Shown one piece after another: positions 42,477 to 52,150 of a DNA stretch of 64,000 bases. This DNA is from HdN1 sp964473645 (lineage in GTDB: Bacteria > Pseudomonadota > Gammaproteobacteria > Pseudomonadales > Ketobacteraceae), in assembly GCA_964473645.1 (NCBI GenBank), contig CAYYPW010000003.1, positions 186,001-250,000 on the forward strand, given 5' to 3'. How positions within the stretch are numbered: position 1 is the first letter of the stretch; each line of letters opens with the position of its first letter. A model generated the notes under the pieces. That model had not been told where the DNA came from, ran no database searches, and saw nothing but the letters and a program-made list of their open reading frames with translations. The translations under genes were made by a program, and so were the position numbers.

Positions 42477-44552
42477 TTAATAGGCTTTCCATACCAGGCG
42501 GATGGCGTCGGCAGCGATAGTGCTATCGGCCCCCGCATTGCTGAGCGTGAAAACGCTATCGCCAGCATCAAAGGTATATTCGCCCAACGATACCCAGCTT
42601 CCACCATTCGCTTTCTGGTTGAGTGTGAAACGCCTTTCACTGCCCGTCGCATCATTGAAGAAGAAGCCTGCATTGCTGGCAAACGCGGTAGATGTTGGCC
42701 AGCGAACCATCACCTCATAACGGCCGCTGCGAGGTAGCGTAGGGTTCCAGGAAAACCGGCGTTCGCTGGTGGAGGTATATGCCACCAAATATCCCGTCGC
42801 CCAATAGCCTGCACGCAAAGTTGAAGGCCACCAGGTGCCTTGCGCATCGCTAGCTGCATCGTTATTGTCTGCCACCACCGAGGTCGTTACGACCAGCGTT
42901 TCTGCTGGTAATGCAGATCCCTGCTGATAGGTAAACTCGTAACGCTCAGCAGGTAGGGCCGGAATCTGCCATTCCACGGTAAAAACACCATCCCCTGCCA
43001 AATGATCGGCTCCCATGCCATCATCAAGTAATGTCAGCGCGACACCTTGTGGCGACGTGGCGATGATCGTCCCCGTGCTGACCTGCGCACAATTGAAACT
43101 TTCGATTTCAAGCCGCAGCGTATCACCAGGCAACAACGTCACGGCCTGACTACGGGGCAGAATGCGTCGTTGTACGATTTGATCCTGACAGCTCAGTGCG
43201 CCTTTGCCATTGATATCCGAAACCCGAACGCTGCGTCCTGACAGGGTTTTATCTTTTAGCGCCGCCAACGGATGGCCACTGGCCATGATCAAGCGACGCA
43301 GTTGTGCGGCTGTCAGTGAAGCTGTCTCAGGCGTGGCTTTCAGCAAAGCAGCCAAGCCGCTCACCAACGCTGCGGCAGGTGAGGTGCCGCTGGCGATACC
43401 GTAATTCACAGTCTCTTCACTTTCATCCTGTCCGGGCAGTGTGCTGAGCACCTGATGCCCGGGTGCGGCGACATCCACCGAATAGCGTCCATAGGTGCTA
43501 TTGCTCCAAAGCGAACCTTGCGGAGTGATCGCTGCCACCGACAACACGTTACTGGCTGCAAAGGCCGCCGGAAAATAGCCGCGCTCGTAAAAGCGGGTAT
43601 CCATGTCCCAGGTCATATTGCCGGCAGCACCGACAATTAACACATCCAGTGCATTCAGTTGAGCCACCAGCGGTTCGAACACCGCAGGATCGAGCAAATA
43701 TTGGCTTTTCACCTTGGCCCACATAAAGCCAAGATTGATATATGCCGACATACCCCCTGAAGCATTGATTACCGCCAGATTTTCGCCGCGCTGCCGCAGC
43801 GCAATGAAGTAATCCACACATTGTTTCATGCGTGTCTGGGTCAATGCCGGCACCACCGTGCCTGGCACTAGTTCCAACACAGGTTCCAGCTGGCCGGCTT
43901 TGCAGGTGACGACCTTAACATTGGCGTTACCGGCGACGCCTCGAATGCCGAGTCCGCTATCCCCGGTATCGCCAACCATCAAGCCAGCCATATGGGTGCC
44001 GTGAGCCAACTCGGAATCCATCGGGTCGCCGGCAGCGGGGTTTAAGCTGCCGTCACTCAGGGTGGCCGTTGTCAGCGTGTTGATACCGTGGCAGTCATTC
44101 AGATAACCATTGCCATCGCCATCGATGCTGTCTTCGCAACCGTCATCGATGCCGTTGTCATTGCTGTCATTACCGGTAATTTCGCCGGCATTTTGCCAGA
44201 TATGGCGAATCAGATCAGGATGTTTGTAGTCGATACCGGTATCAATCAAACCGATGACAACAGGATTACTTGCCGACGGTGCGAACATCTGAACGGTGGT
44301 CAATACAGAACCGCCTGACCAGAGGTGATCGCCGTTGATATCAATGTCGGCAACAGGCAGTGCGGTGTCACGTTCGCAGCTGCCACTCCAGGGAACCGTT
44401 ACACACACACCTTGGGAGGTGTCACTGTTTTCCAGCGCCCATTGGAATTGCCAGAGAGGTTGAGTCGGCACGCTATCTGCCATGCCAGGTGCCGTCATCA
44501 TGACGGCTGGAACGAGGGCTATCCGTGCAAGCGTCGAAGCCAAAAGGCGCAT
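42477..44552 (-). CDS. Secreted S8 (subtilisin-like) serine protease
   Basis: A 691-residue extracellular protease with signal peptide (cleavage near GMA, residue 25). Catalytic triad: Asp104 (GLIDTGIDYKHPD), His184 (LAHGTHMAG) and Ser391 (GTSPAAALVSG), with oxyanion Asn312 (GAAGNMTW). A Ca-binding-like acidic stretch (DSNDNGIDDGCEDSIDGDG) follows the Asp. A linker domain (about 470-560) precedes a golvesin-like C-terminal domain (about 570-690, WWPSTLRAGYWATGYL...). There is no N-terminal propeptide of the I9 kind evident. A terminator is shared with the convergent gene. Confidence 0.94.
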   Translation of the reverse strand: MRLLASTLARIALVPAVMMTAPGMADSVPTQPLWQFQWALENSDTSQGVCVTVPWSGSCERDTALPVADIDINGDHLWSGGSVLTTVQMFAPSASNPVVIGLIDTGIDYKHPDLIRHIWQNAGEITGNDSNDNGIDDGCEDSIDGDGNGYLNDCHGINTLTTATLSDGSLNPAAGDPMDSELAHGTHMAGLMVGDTGDSGLGIRGVAGNANVKVVTCKAGQLEPVLELVPGTVVPALTQTRMKQCVDYFIALRQRGENLAVINASGGMSAYINLGFMWAKVKSQYLLDPAVFEPLVAQLNALDVLIVGAAGNMTWDMDTRFYERGYFPAAFAASNVLSVAAITPQGSLWSNSTYGRYSVDVAAPGHQVLSTLPGQDESEETVNYGIASGTSPAAALVSGLAALLKATPETASLTAAQLRRLIMASGHPLAALKDKTLSGRSVRVSDINGKGALSCQDQIVQRRILPRSQAVTLLPGDTLRLEIESFNCAQVSTGTIIATSPQGVALTLLDDGMGADHLAGDGVFTVEWQIPALPAERYEFTYQQGSALPAETLVVTTSVVADNNDAASDAQGTWWPSTLRAGYWATGYLVAYTSTSERRFSWNPTLPRSGRYEVMVRWPTSTAFASNAGFFFNDATGSERRFTLNQKANGGSWVSLGEYTFDAGDSVFTLSNAGADSTIAADAIRLVWKAY

Positions 44553-44711
44553 GCTTGTATCCCCTAACTACCAATACAGGTGATGTTGTTCAGCCCAAAA
44601 GTGTTAACTGGTTAAAATTCAGTCAACACTCATTGGAAGATAGAACAAAAAATGAACTGCAAGGGTGTTAAGGGGTGGCTCCTGTATGATTAATGTAAAA
44701 GTGTGATCAAG

Positions 44712-46040
44712 TTAACGAATCTTGGGCTGGGGCGGTTTGTTGAACGTCGGCATGGGAGCGCGCTCCTGTACCTCTTGTTCAGGGTCAACAATCGGCTCCA
44801 GTGACAGCTCCAGTTTGGGCGCCGCCGGGGGTGTCTGCCGTGCCACAGGCGCAGCGGCGGCAACGGGCGACGCCGCCGCAGCGGGTTTGGGGGCGGCCGG
44901 CACGACCGGCGTTGCTCCCAACATATCGTCGTCGTCATTGGTGGCGGCCTGCTTCTCCATCATGGTTTTGGCGGCTGCCGGGCTTTCTTCCAAGGTGATG
45001 CGCAGACGCAGGTTGTTCTTCGAATCAGCGTTTTTCATCGCCTCTTCAAAGCTGATTTTGCCGGCCTTGTAGAGGTGATAGAGCGCGGTATCGAAGGTTT
45101 GCATCCCTTGTGTTTCCGATTTGAGCATCACCTCTTTGATCTCATCGACCTTGCCTTGTTTGATCAAATCGCACACCCGCGGTGTACCCAGTAAGATTTC
45201 AATTGCAGCGCAGCGCTTGCCATCCATGGTGGGAATCAAACGTTGCGAGATAATCCCCCGCATGTTCAGCGACATGTCGAGAAACAGTTGCTTGTGCCGT
45301 TCTTCCGGGAAGAAGTTAACGATGCGATCCAACGCCTGATTGGCATTGTTGGCATGCAGCGTCGAAATACAGAGGTGACCGGTTTCGGCAAAGGCCAGCG
45401 CGTGTTCCATCGTTTCTGCGCTGCGAATTTCACCGATCAGAATGACATCGGGTGCCTGACGCAGGGTGTTTTTCAGTGCTTCTTCATAAGAGAGCGTGTC
45501 CACTCCCACTTCGCGCTGGTTTACGATCGATTGTTTGTGACGATGCACAAATTCCACCGGATCTTCGATGGTGATGATATGGCCCGCGCTGTTGGTATTA
45601 CGATAATCGATCAAGGACGCCAACGAGGTTGATTTGCCCGAGCCTGTCCCGCCGACAAACAGCACCAACCCCCGTTTTTGCATCACCAGCTTGGGCAGAA
45701 TTTCCGGCAACCCCAGATCACGCCACGCCGGGATCTCGGTTTTGATGGCACGAATGACCATCGACACCTGATTGCGCTGTTTGAAAATATTCACCCGAAA
45801 ACGCCCGATCCCCGGTTCTGAAATCGCCAGATTCATTTCCAGCTTTTCATCAAACTCCTGAATTTGTTCAGGCGTCATAATTGAGTGCGCAATTTCTTTA
45901 ACGCGATTGGGTGGCATCGAATCCTGTTCGATAGGCGTGAGCTTTCCATAGTATTTGGCGCTGGGCGGCGCACCCGTAGACAGATACAAATCCGAACCGT
46001 CGTTACGTGCAAATATCTTAAGATAATCAATAAATTCCAT
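44712..46040 (-). CDS. pilU: Type IV pilus retraction ATPase PilU
   Basis: A 442-residue PilT-family ATPase, from the ATG at 46040 (MEFIDYLKIFARN). Walker A is GGTGSGKSTS, the Asp box IGEIRSAETMEHA and the His box LHANNANQALDRI. The N-terminus without PilT's initial domain and MEFIDYLK are PilU features; PilU assists PilT in pilus retraction. The C-terminus (about 380-442) is a Pro/Ala-rich, disordered extension beyond the usual ~380 residues. pilT is not in the window. Confidence 0.93.
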   Translation of the reverse strand: MEFIDYLKIFARNDGSDLYLSTGAPPSAKYYGKLTPIEQDSMPPNRVKEIAHSIMTPEQIQEFDEKLEMNLAISEPGIGRFRVNIFKQRNQVSMVIRAIKTEIPAWRDLGLPEILPKLVMQKRGLVLFVGGTGSGKSTSLASLIDYRNTNSAGHIITIEDPVEFVHRHKQSIVNQREVGVDTLSYEEALKNTLRQAPDVILIGEIRSAETMEHALAFAETGHLCISTLHANNANQALDRIVNFFPEERHKQLFLDMSLNMRGIISQRLIPTMDGKRCAAIEILLGTPRVCDLIKQGKVDEIKEVMLKSETQGMQTFDTALYHLYKAGKISFEEAMKNADSKNNLRLRITLEESPAAAKTMMEKQAATNDDDDMLGATPVVPAAPKPAAAASPVAAAAPVARQTPPAAPKLELSLEPIVDPEQEVQERAPMPTFNKPPQPKIR

Positions 46041-46263
46041 AGCAGATACCCTGCGACATCTTCTCAAGCGTACCTTTGAGTATAGACAGCCAACGTTATC
46101 CGCACGGGGAATGCACACTTCAATTTAAGAAACCAGAACGCATTGGCATTGGTAAAAATACCCGCGTCACTAACGCGTTGTTTCTGTAGAATACGCAGCG
46201 CTCGCACATCCAGCTTAGCGAGGCAAACCGTTCAAAGACTCATACACACTAAAGAGGCTAGCA

Positions 46264-46452
46264 ATGAAAAACAGCAAAAAGGGAGGCGGGCGCAATTTAC
46301 ATGCCATCGCACCCATCATGCGTAAAGGGGGCGTTCACCAGAAAAGCGAAAGCGCGCAGCGCGCAGCGATGCGTCGTGATCTCAAAAAGCAAACCCGTCA
46401 ACTCATCGGCAGAGGCCCCTCTGCCGATGCAGATCAGCGCCGAGCTGCATAA
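46264..46452 (+). CDS. Small basic hypothetical protein
   Basis: A 62-residue basic protein (KGGGRNLHAIAPIMRKGGVHQKS...RRDLKKQTRQ) with AAAGAGGC before the ATG. Rich in Lys, Arg, His and Gly; RNA or ribosome contact is plausible. I cannot name a family, but the pattern is gene-like and it stands alone between pilU and the FadR-like gene. Confidence 0.6.
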   Translation: MKNSKKGGGRNLHAIAPIMRKGGVHQKSESAQRAAMRRDLKKQTRQLIGRGPSADADQRRAA

Positions 46453-46639
46453 ACATCGGTTATCCTGTTCTTTTTCCACCGTCCGTTTCCCCCGCCTGTT
46501 CCTTCGCTTCGGCCTGCTGTAACATTCGACCCCGTATTGCCCCTGTATGCACCTGTAGCCTTGTTCTGTTGTGTTGTCTTTTGCCACAGACCCGCTTTAC
46601 TTAACGTATTGGATAACCCCGATCCGCGAGGATGTAGTC

Positions 46640-47434
46640 ATGACTGAAAAAACGCTGCCCGACTTGATCGCCGATGATCTGATCGCGAGGATCTTTGTAG
46701 GCGAATTGGCACCCGGCAGTCGTTTGCCCCCGGAACGTCACTACTGCGAAACCCTTGGCGTTGATCGCACCTCGTTGCGCATGGCCTTGCGCACGCTCAA
46801 TCGCATGAACCTGGTGCAGTCTGTCCGAGGCTCGGGCATTACCGTCATGGATTACCGCCGCCATGCCGGGCTGGATTTTCTGGCCGCGATTTTCGACATT
46901 CCCCAACTTGAATTGGGTTCACGTATTAAGCTCGAAGGCTTGCAAGCTTTCAACGCCCTGATTCCCGGATTGTTATTCGAAACCCTTAAAGGGCCGCTGG
47001 ACGCTGGTTTGGTCATGCTGGTGCGCGATCACCTGATCGAACAGGTCCGCCTGATCGAAGAGGGGCCCTTGACCAACGAGCGGCTCGACAAGTTGTCCTC
47101 GATAGAGCTGGCGTTGCAAGATCTGCTGCTCTATCGCGGTTCCATAATCAGCGAGCTCATGGCCAACTCCACTTTGTCATTGCGGGCGCGCATCATGCGT
47201 GAGTTGTTCGAGGTGATCGATATTCGTGCCCACGTCATGTTTCAGCAGCAATTGCTGTTGGACATTGGATCAGGACGGTTGCCCTTGGATCAGGTGGTAG
47301 GGTTCTTTCACCGCTACAGCATCGAGTGGACCACGCCACTGATTCAAAAATACGAGCGAGAAGATACACCTTCATTCCTGGTGGAATCCCCTCTCAAAGG
47401 CTTTCAGCATATGGCGAAGACCGCCACGCTTTAG
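46640..47434 (+). CDS. GntR/FadR-family transcriptional regulator
   Basis: A 264-residue regulator from the ATG at 46640, with GAGG upstream. Winged-helix DNA-binding domain about residues 1-75: IFVGELAPGSRLPPERHYCETLGVDRTSLRMALRTLNRMNLV, then VRGSGITV. The rest is an all-helical FadR-type effector domain. FadR itself controls fatty-acid genes; the effector here is unknown. It lies near acyl-CoA and phasin genes. Confidence 0.9.
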   Translation: MTEKTLPDLIADDLIARIFVGELAPGSRLPPERHYCETLGVDRTSLRMALRTLNRMNLVQSVRGSGITVMDYRRHAGLDFLAAIFDIPQLELGSRIKLEGLQAFNALIPGLLFETLKGPLDAGLVMLVRDHLIEQVRLIEEGPLTNERLDKLSSIELALQDLLLYRGSIISELMANSTLSLRARIMRELFEVIDIRAHVMFQQQLLLDIGSGRLPLDQVVGFFHRYSIEWTTPLIQKYEREDTPSFLVESPLKGFQHMAKTATL

Positions 47435-47634
47435 GTTTTCTATTCTAGCCCCCTAAGTTACTATTCTGCGGGGCTTTTCACGTCGTCTACCAGGTCTGCA
47501 CGCTATTCAGGCGTTTATGCGGTGCGACGAAAACCTCCCTCCGGTTGTCGAGGTCTCTTATTACCACGGCATCCCCATCCTTATTCAAAGCATATGACCT
47601 GTTTGCCCCATGGCACAGGAATCGGGAGAACGTA

Positions 47635-48288
47635 ATGGGAAAACTGAAAGACCTGGTCAAGGAAGAAACCTCCCTGACCAATCGCATTAAATACAACACA
47701 CGCCGTTTGCGTTTGGCCGGTCTGGGGTTGATCAGCAAAGTTGAAAGCGAGCGCGATCGACTCTACAAAGAGCTGATGAAAGCCGGTGAAGGTGCTGGCG
47801 ACGAAAGCACTCTGATTGGCGTGCTCAACACGTTGGGCGCCGGCGCAGCCAAAATGGTACGCGAAGAAACCCAACGCATTTTTGAAGAACTGGTCGAACT
47901 GGGCGAAAAAGCCGCCACGGTTCCGTCGGTCGAAGAAGTCATCAGCAAAGCCAAGGCAGCCGCCAAAGCCGCAGAGTCTGTTGCCACGGGCAAATCCGGT
48001 AAACCCAAGTTGGTGTCTGCCGCCACAGAATCCGCTTCGGATCTATTGCAGCGTGCAATGGCTACCCTGGCCAAAATCGACGACAGCCTCGAAGAACGTA
48101 TTCACCTCGAAGCGCTTGTATTGCAAGCCAGCGAAGGCGATGTCAAAGGCCGTCGCCCTGCCGCCACAAAGGCCGCCGATCGTGCCCTGTTCGACGCCAG
48201 AAAAGAACTGAAATCCTTAAGCGCCGATGCCGCATTGGAACAGTTTTTTGCGCAAGCCAAAAAGCTCAAGAAAGGCCAACCTGCCTGA
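47635..48288 (+). CDS. PhaF/phasin-like polyhydroxyalkanoate granule protein
   Basis: A 217-residue protein from the ATG at 47635, preceded by GGGAG. RRLRLAGLGLISKVESERDRLYKELMKAGE is like the N-terminal phasin helix of PhaF/PhaI. The middle is Ala/Lys-rich (KAKAAAKAAESVATGK), the C-terminal helix basic. Phasins coat PHA granules or act as histone-like regulators. No phaC is in the window, so a PHA role is inferred from the family only. Confidence 0.65.
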   Translation: MGKLKDLVKEETSLTNRIKYNTRRLRLAGLGLISKVESERDRLYKELMKAGEGAGDESTLIGVLNTLGAGAAKMVREETQRIFEELVELGEKAATVPSVEEVISKAKAAAKAAESVATGKSGKPKLVSAATESASDLLQRAMATLAKIDDSLEERIHLEALVLQASEGDVKGRRPAATKAADRALFDARKELKSLSADAALEQFFAQAKKLKKGQPA

Positions 48289-48477
48289 TGAGCCTGGGCA
48301 GGTGAGGGCATGTTTGCCGCACCTGCCAAGTTTCACCCCTGATCTCTTTTATCTCCGTTTGCATCCCCTGTTGATCTCTCGTTTTATCCCAGCCCAATAT
48401 TCATCGCGCTTGATACTTGCAAGCGAACTCCTGTATGGCTACTGTACAGAAATACATATAGCAGCAAAACTCACATT

Positions 48478-48611
48478 GGGCGCCTGCGGGGAGGGAGTGC
48501 AGTTGCAGGACCGTCGCCGGCATGGATGCCGGGGGGCGCCCAGCCGCGTCGAGCGTACAGGGAGGTATTCACAGTGTGTCCTGAAACTGCACTCCCTCCC
48601 CGCAGGCGCCC
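48478..48611 (+). repeat. Palindromic repeat element, copy D
   Basis: Left arm 48478-48510 is the reverse complement of right arm 48579-48611, one mismatch in 33 bases. The core has CCGGC-ATGGAT-GCCGG and TAC-AGGGAG-GTA hairpins, then ATTCACAGTGT. It shares a GGGGGGCGCC insert with copy B. It lies between the phasin and recX genes. Confidence 0.85.
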
Positions 48612-48654
48612 ACACTCCGATCGAGTCAATCCCATCACTAATCGAAGGTGAAAG

Positions 48655-49125
48655 ATGGACACCACCCGACTAAGAAATCAGGCCCTATTGGCCCTGGGCC
48701 AACGCGAATACTCACGCAAAGAACTGCAAAAAAAGCTCCTTACAGCAGGTGCCGATGCAGCTGATCTGGTGCCTATTCTCGATGAGATGGAACAGCTCGG
48801 TTACCTCAATCATCAGCGTTACACCGAAGCCCTCATCACCAAGCGAGCCCGCCAAGGCTACGGCCCACGCTGGATACGCCAAGAGCTTCAGCAGGCCGGA
48901 ATCGAGAGCGAAATTCTCACCGCAGCACTTGAAAGCAGCACACATGACTGGGCACAGTTGGCGGGCAAACTTTATCGCAAGAAATACGGTAGCAAGCCCG
49001 CCGCCGACTCTAAGGAGAAGAGCCAGCGAGCGCGATTTCTTTTCTCGAAGGGGTTTTCGGGCGATCATCTCAAAAGCTTCTTGCAAGGCGTCGACGTTCT
49101 CGCCGAAGACGCGTGCGAAGATTGA
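48655..49125 (+). CDS. recX: RecA regulatory protein RecX
   Basis: A 156-residue RecX. It is made of three-helix repeats: RLRNQALLALGQREYSRKELQKKL, then EMEQLGYLNHQRYTEALITKRARQGYGPRWIRQEL, then GFSGDHLKSFLQG. It binds the groove of the RecA filament and limits recombinase activity. AAGGTG precedes the ATG. recX commonly follows recA, but here recA is absent upstream and only a palindromic element separates it from the phasin gene. alaS follows. Confidence 0.93.
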   Translation: MDTTRLRNQALLALGQREYSRKELQKKLLTAGADAADLVPILDEMEQLGYLNHQRYTEALITKRARQGYGPRWIRQELQQAGIESEILTAALESSTHDWAQLAGKLYRKKYGSKPAADSKEKSQRARFLFSKGFSGDHLKSFLQGVDVLAEDACED

Positions 49126-49300
49126 GGTCAAGCCGCCGCATTGAGAACACCACCGCAAAGATTCTTACGCAATGCAGCACGCAACACAGCGAACCTGCAA
49201 GCCCTCACCAGTTAGTGTTAAACTGTCAGTTTTTCTCAACCGACTGTTTTCCTTAACAAGCAATGGTTGCCCCTTTCGAGACTCGACCGTCAGGACCCCT

Positions 49301-51931
49301 ATGAAAACCACTGAGATACGCAAAGCCTTTCTCGATTACTTTGCCTCCAAAGGACACGAAATCGTCGCAAGCAGCAGCCTGGTGCCGGGCAATGATCCGA
49401 CACTGCTGTTCACCAACGCAGGCATGGTGCAATTCAAAGACGTGTTCCTGGGCAAAGATCTGCGTAGTTATACCCGCGCCGCCACATCGCAACGTTGCGT
49501 GCGCGCCGGTGGCAAACATAACGATCTCGAAAACGTCGGTTACACCGCGCGTCACCACACTTTTTTTGAAATGCTGGGGAATTTCAGCTTTGGCGATTAT
49601 TTCAAACAGGACGCCATCAAATACGCCTGGGAATTTCTGACCTCGGACAAATGGCTCAATCTGCCCAAAGAAAAACTCTGGGTCACGGTTTATGCCAGTG
49701 ATGACGAAGCTTTCGACATTTGGAGCAAAGACGTCGGTGTTCCCAAGGAGCGCGTCATCCGAATCGGCGATAACAAGGGCGCGCCCTACGCCTCCGACAA
49801 CTTCTGGCAAATGGGCGATACCGGCCCGTGCGGCCCCTGCACCGAGATCTTTTACGATCACGGCGACGACATCTGGGGCGGCCCGCCGGGCAGCCCCGAA
49901 GAAGATGGCGATCGCTATATCGAGATCTGGAACAACGTCTTCATGCAGTTTGACCGTCAGCCCGATGGCACCCTGGTGCCGCTGCCCAAGCCGTCCGTGG
50001 ATACGGGCATGGGGCTGGAGCGCATTGCGGCCGTTATGCAGCACGTACATTCCAACTACGAGATCGACCTGTTTGCGAACCTGCTAAAAGCGGCAGAGCA
50101 GGTGACTGGCGCCACCGATCCACAAGACAAGTCTTTGCGTGTAGTGGCCGACCACATCCGCTCCTGCTCATTTCTGGTGGCCGATGGCGTGCTGCCTTCA
50201 AACGAAGGTCGCGGTTATGTATTGCGGCGGATCATGCGTCGCGCCATCCGTCACGGCAACAAGTTGGGTGCCAGTGAGCCTTTCTTTCACAAACTGGTCG
50301 GGGCGTTGGTGGAACAGATGGGCGATGCCTATCCTGAACTGCGCAAACAACAGGCCCGCATCGAAAAAGTTCTGTTGCAGGAGGAGGAGCAATTCGCGCG
50401 CACGCTGGATCAAGGTCTGCGCATTCTCGAGCAGGATCTTGCGCAGCTCAACGGTAACGTTATCCCCGGTGCGGTCGTTTTCAAACTGTATGACACCTTT
50501 GGGTTCCCTGCCGATCTTACTGCTGACATTGCCCGCGAACGCATGTTGTCCATCGATCATGCGGGGTTCGAGCGTGAAATGGCTGCACAGAAAGAGCGTT
50601 CGCAAAAAGGCAGCCAGTTTGCCGCCAATTACCATGATGCGCTCGACATCGAAAGCCGGACCGAATTCACCGGTTACGACACCCTCAAAGACAGTGCACG
50701 AGTGAAAGAACTGTTTGTCGAAGGCAAACCAGTCACCACTCTCGAAGCGGGCCAGGAAGCCATTATCGTCCTCGACAAAACGCCTTTCTATGCGGAGTCG
50801 GGCGGTCAGGCGGGGGATGTGGGGCTGATCGAAAGCGATACCTCCCGCTTTGAAGTGGCGGACACACTGAAGCAGCGTAATGCCCATTTGCATCGTGGCG
50901 TGCTTGCCGCTGGCACCCTCAAAGTAGGCGACCTAGTAACGGCAGTGGTGAGTGCTGAATTGCGCCAGGCCACTCGCCTGAATCACTCGGCCACTCATTT
51001 ACTGCACGCAGCCTTGCGCACCGTGCTCGGGGATCACGTCAACCAGAAAGGCTCGCTGGTGACGCCCTCACGCCTGCGTTTCGACTTTGCTCATTTTTCT
51101 GCCATTACCCGCGACGAATTGGCGCAGATAGAGCAATTGGTTAACCAGCAGATTCGCGCCAACACGCCGATCGTCACGGAAGTCATGCCCATCGATCAAG
51201 CCAAAGCGAAAGGTGCCATGGCTTTATTCGGCGAAAAATACGATGCGGAAGTGCGAGTCTTGAGCATGGGTGAAAGCAATTTCTCGATAGAGCTATGCGG
51301 CGGCACGCATGCCAGCCGTACCGGCGATATTGGTGTGTTCCGCATTGTGTCTGAAGGGGGTGTTGCAGCCGGTGTGCGCCGCATAGAAGCCGTTACAGGG
51401 CGAGAAGCATTAGCGGCTATCGACCAAAAAGATCACCAGCTTTCTGCGATCATGGAGGCTGTCAAAGGCAATAGCGAAAACGTTGTTGGCAAAATCAACG
51501 GGTTACTGGATCGTGTACGGCAGCTCGAAAAAGAACTGGAAAGACAAAACGCCAAGTTGGCCAAGCTGGCGGCAGACGATATTCTCAGTCAAGCCTTTGA
51601 AATGGCAGGCGCCAAGGTATTGGCGGCGCGCATTGAAAACGGTGATGTAAAAACCCTGCGTGAGATGGTGGACAAAATCAAAGATCAGTTGGGCGACAGC
51701 ATCGTGTTGCTGGCCGCTCCCGCCGATGGAAAGGTGAATCTTGTCGCAGGGATCAGCAAATCGCTGACGGATCGTGTGAAAGCGGGTGATCTGGTCAATC
51801 ATGTGGCCAGTCAGGTGGGTGGCAAGGGCGGTGGACGCCCGGATATGGCGACAGCAAGCGGCACCCAGCCCGAAAACTTGCCACAGGCCATCGCCTCGGT
51901 GAAAGAGTGGTTGGCGTCCCGACTCGCATAG
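49301..51931 (+). CDS. alaS: Alanyl-tRNA synthetase
   Basis: An 876-residue class II aminoacyl-tRNA synthetase charging tRNA-Ala. Motifs: RKAFLDYFASKGHE (1-), GLERIAAVMQ (motif-3-like), the editing/DHHA1 region with NHSATHLLHAALR and CGGTHASRTGDIG (zinc ligands H-x3-H ... C-x3-H), and a C-terminal GGKGGGRPDMATASG motif. Length matches bacterial AlaRS. The start at 49301 has CAGGA upstream. Confidence 0.97.
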   Translation: MKTTEIRKAFLDYFASKGHEIVASSSLVPGNDPTLLFTNAGMVQFKDVFLGKDLRSYTRAATSQRCVRAGGKHNDLENVGYTARHHTFFEMLGNFSFGDYFKQDAIKYAWEFLTSDKWLNLPKEKLWVTVYASDDEAFDIWSKDVGVPKERVIRIGDNKGAPYASDNFWQMGDTGPCGPCTEIFYDHGDDIWGGPPGSPEEDGDRYIEIWNNVFMQFDRQPDGTLVPLPKPSVDTGMGLERIAAVMQHVHSNYEIDLFANLLKAAEQVTGATDPQDKSLRVVADHIRSCSFLVADGVLPSNEGRGYVLRRIMRRAIRHGNKLGASEPFFHKLVGALVEQMGDAYPELRKQQARIEKVLLQEEEQFARTLDQGLRILEQDLAQLNGNVIPGAVVFKLYDTFGFPADLTADIARERMLSIDHAGFEREMAAQKERSQKGSQFAANYHDALDIESRTEFTGYDTLKDSARVKELFVEGKPVTTLEAGQEAIIVLDKTPFYAESGGQAGDVGLIESDTSRFEVADTLKQRNAHLHRGVLAAGTLKVGDLVTAVVSAELRQATRLNHSATHLLHAALRTVLGDHVNQKGSLVTPSRLRFDFAHFSAITRDELAQIEQLVNQQIRANTPIVTEVMPIDQAKAKGAMALFGEKYDAEVRVLSMGESNFSIELCGGTHASRTGDIGVFRIVSEGGVAAGVRRIEAVTGREALAAIDQKDHQLSAIMEAVKGNSENVVGKINGLLDRVRQLEKELERQNAKLAKLAADDILSQAFEMAGAKVLAARIENGDVKTLREMVDKIKDQLGDSIVLLAAPADGKVNLVAGISKSLTDRVKAGDLVNHVASQVGGKGGGRPDMATASGTQPENLPQAIASVKEWLASRLA

Positions 51932-52037
51932 TGCGCTCAGGTTTGAGCAACCAGATGCGCGCAACGAAAAGTGACCACTGAACCACCCTCAGCAATTAAA
52001 ACTGTAGAAAGCATCACGAGAAAGTAACAAAAACATG

Positions 52038-52066
52038 AACCGGGGGCGTAAACCCCGGTTTTTTTT
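52038..52066 (+). terminator. Intrinsic terminator of alaS
   Basis: AACCGGGG/CCCCGGTT stem with a seven-base loop and a run of eight T residues, about 105 bases after the alaS stop. Confidence 0.9.
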
Positions 52067-52150
52067 CACCCCGAATTGTTGTTAAATACTCGCCCGTCTT
52101 CTTTGTCTACCTGCAAAGAATCCGTCTACTCCAAAGGCAGTCCCACACTT

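Noticed and set aside
52067..52150. Lysine riboswitch before lysC
   Set aside because: The gap is too short and lacks the conserved L-box elements.
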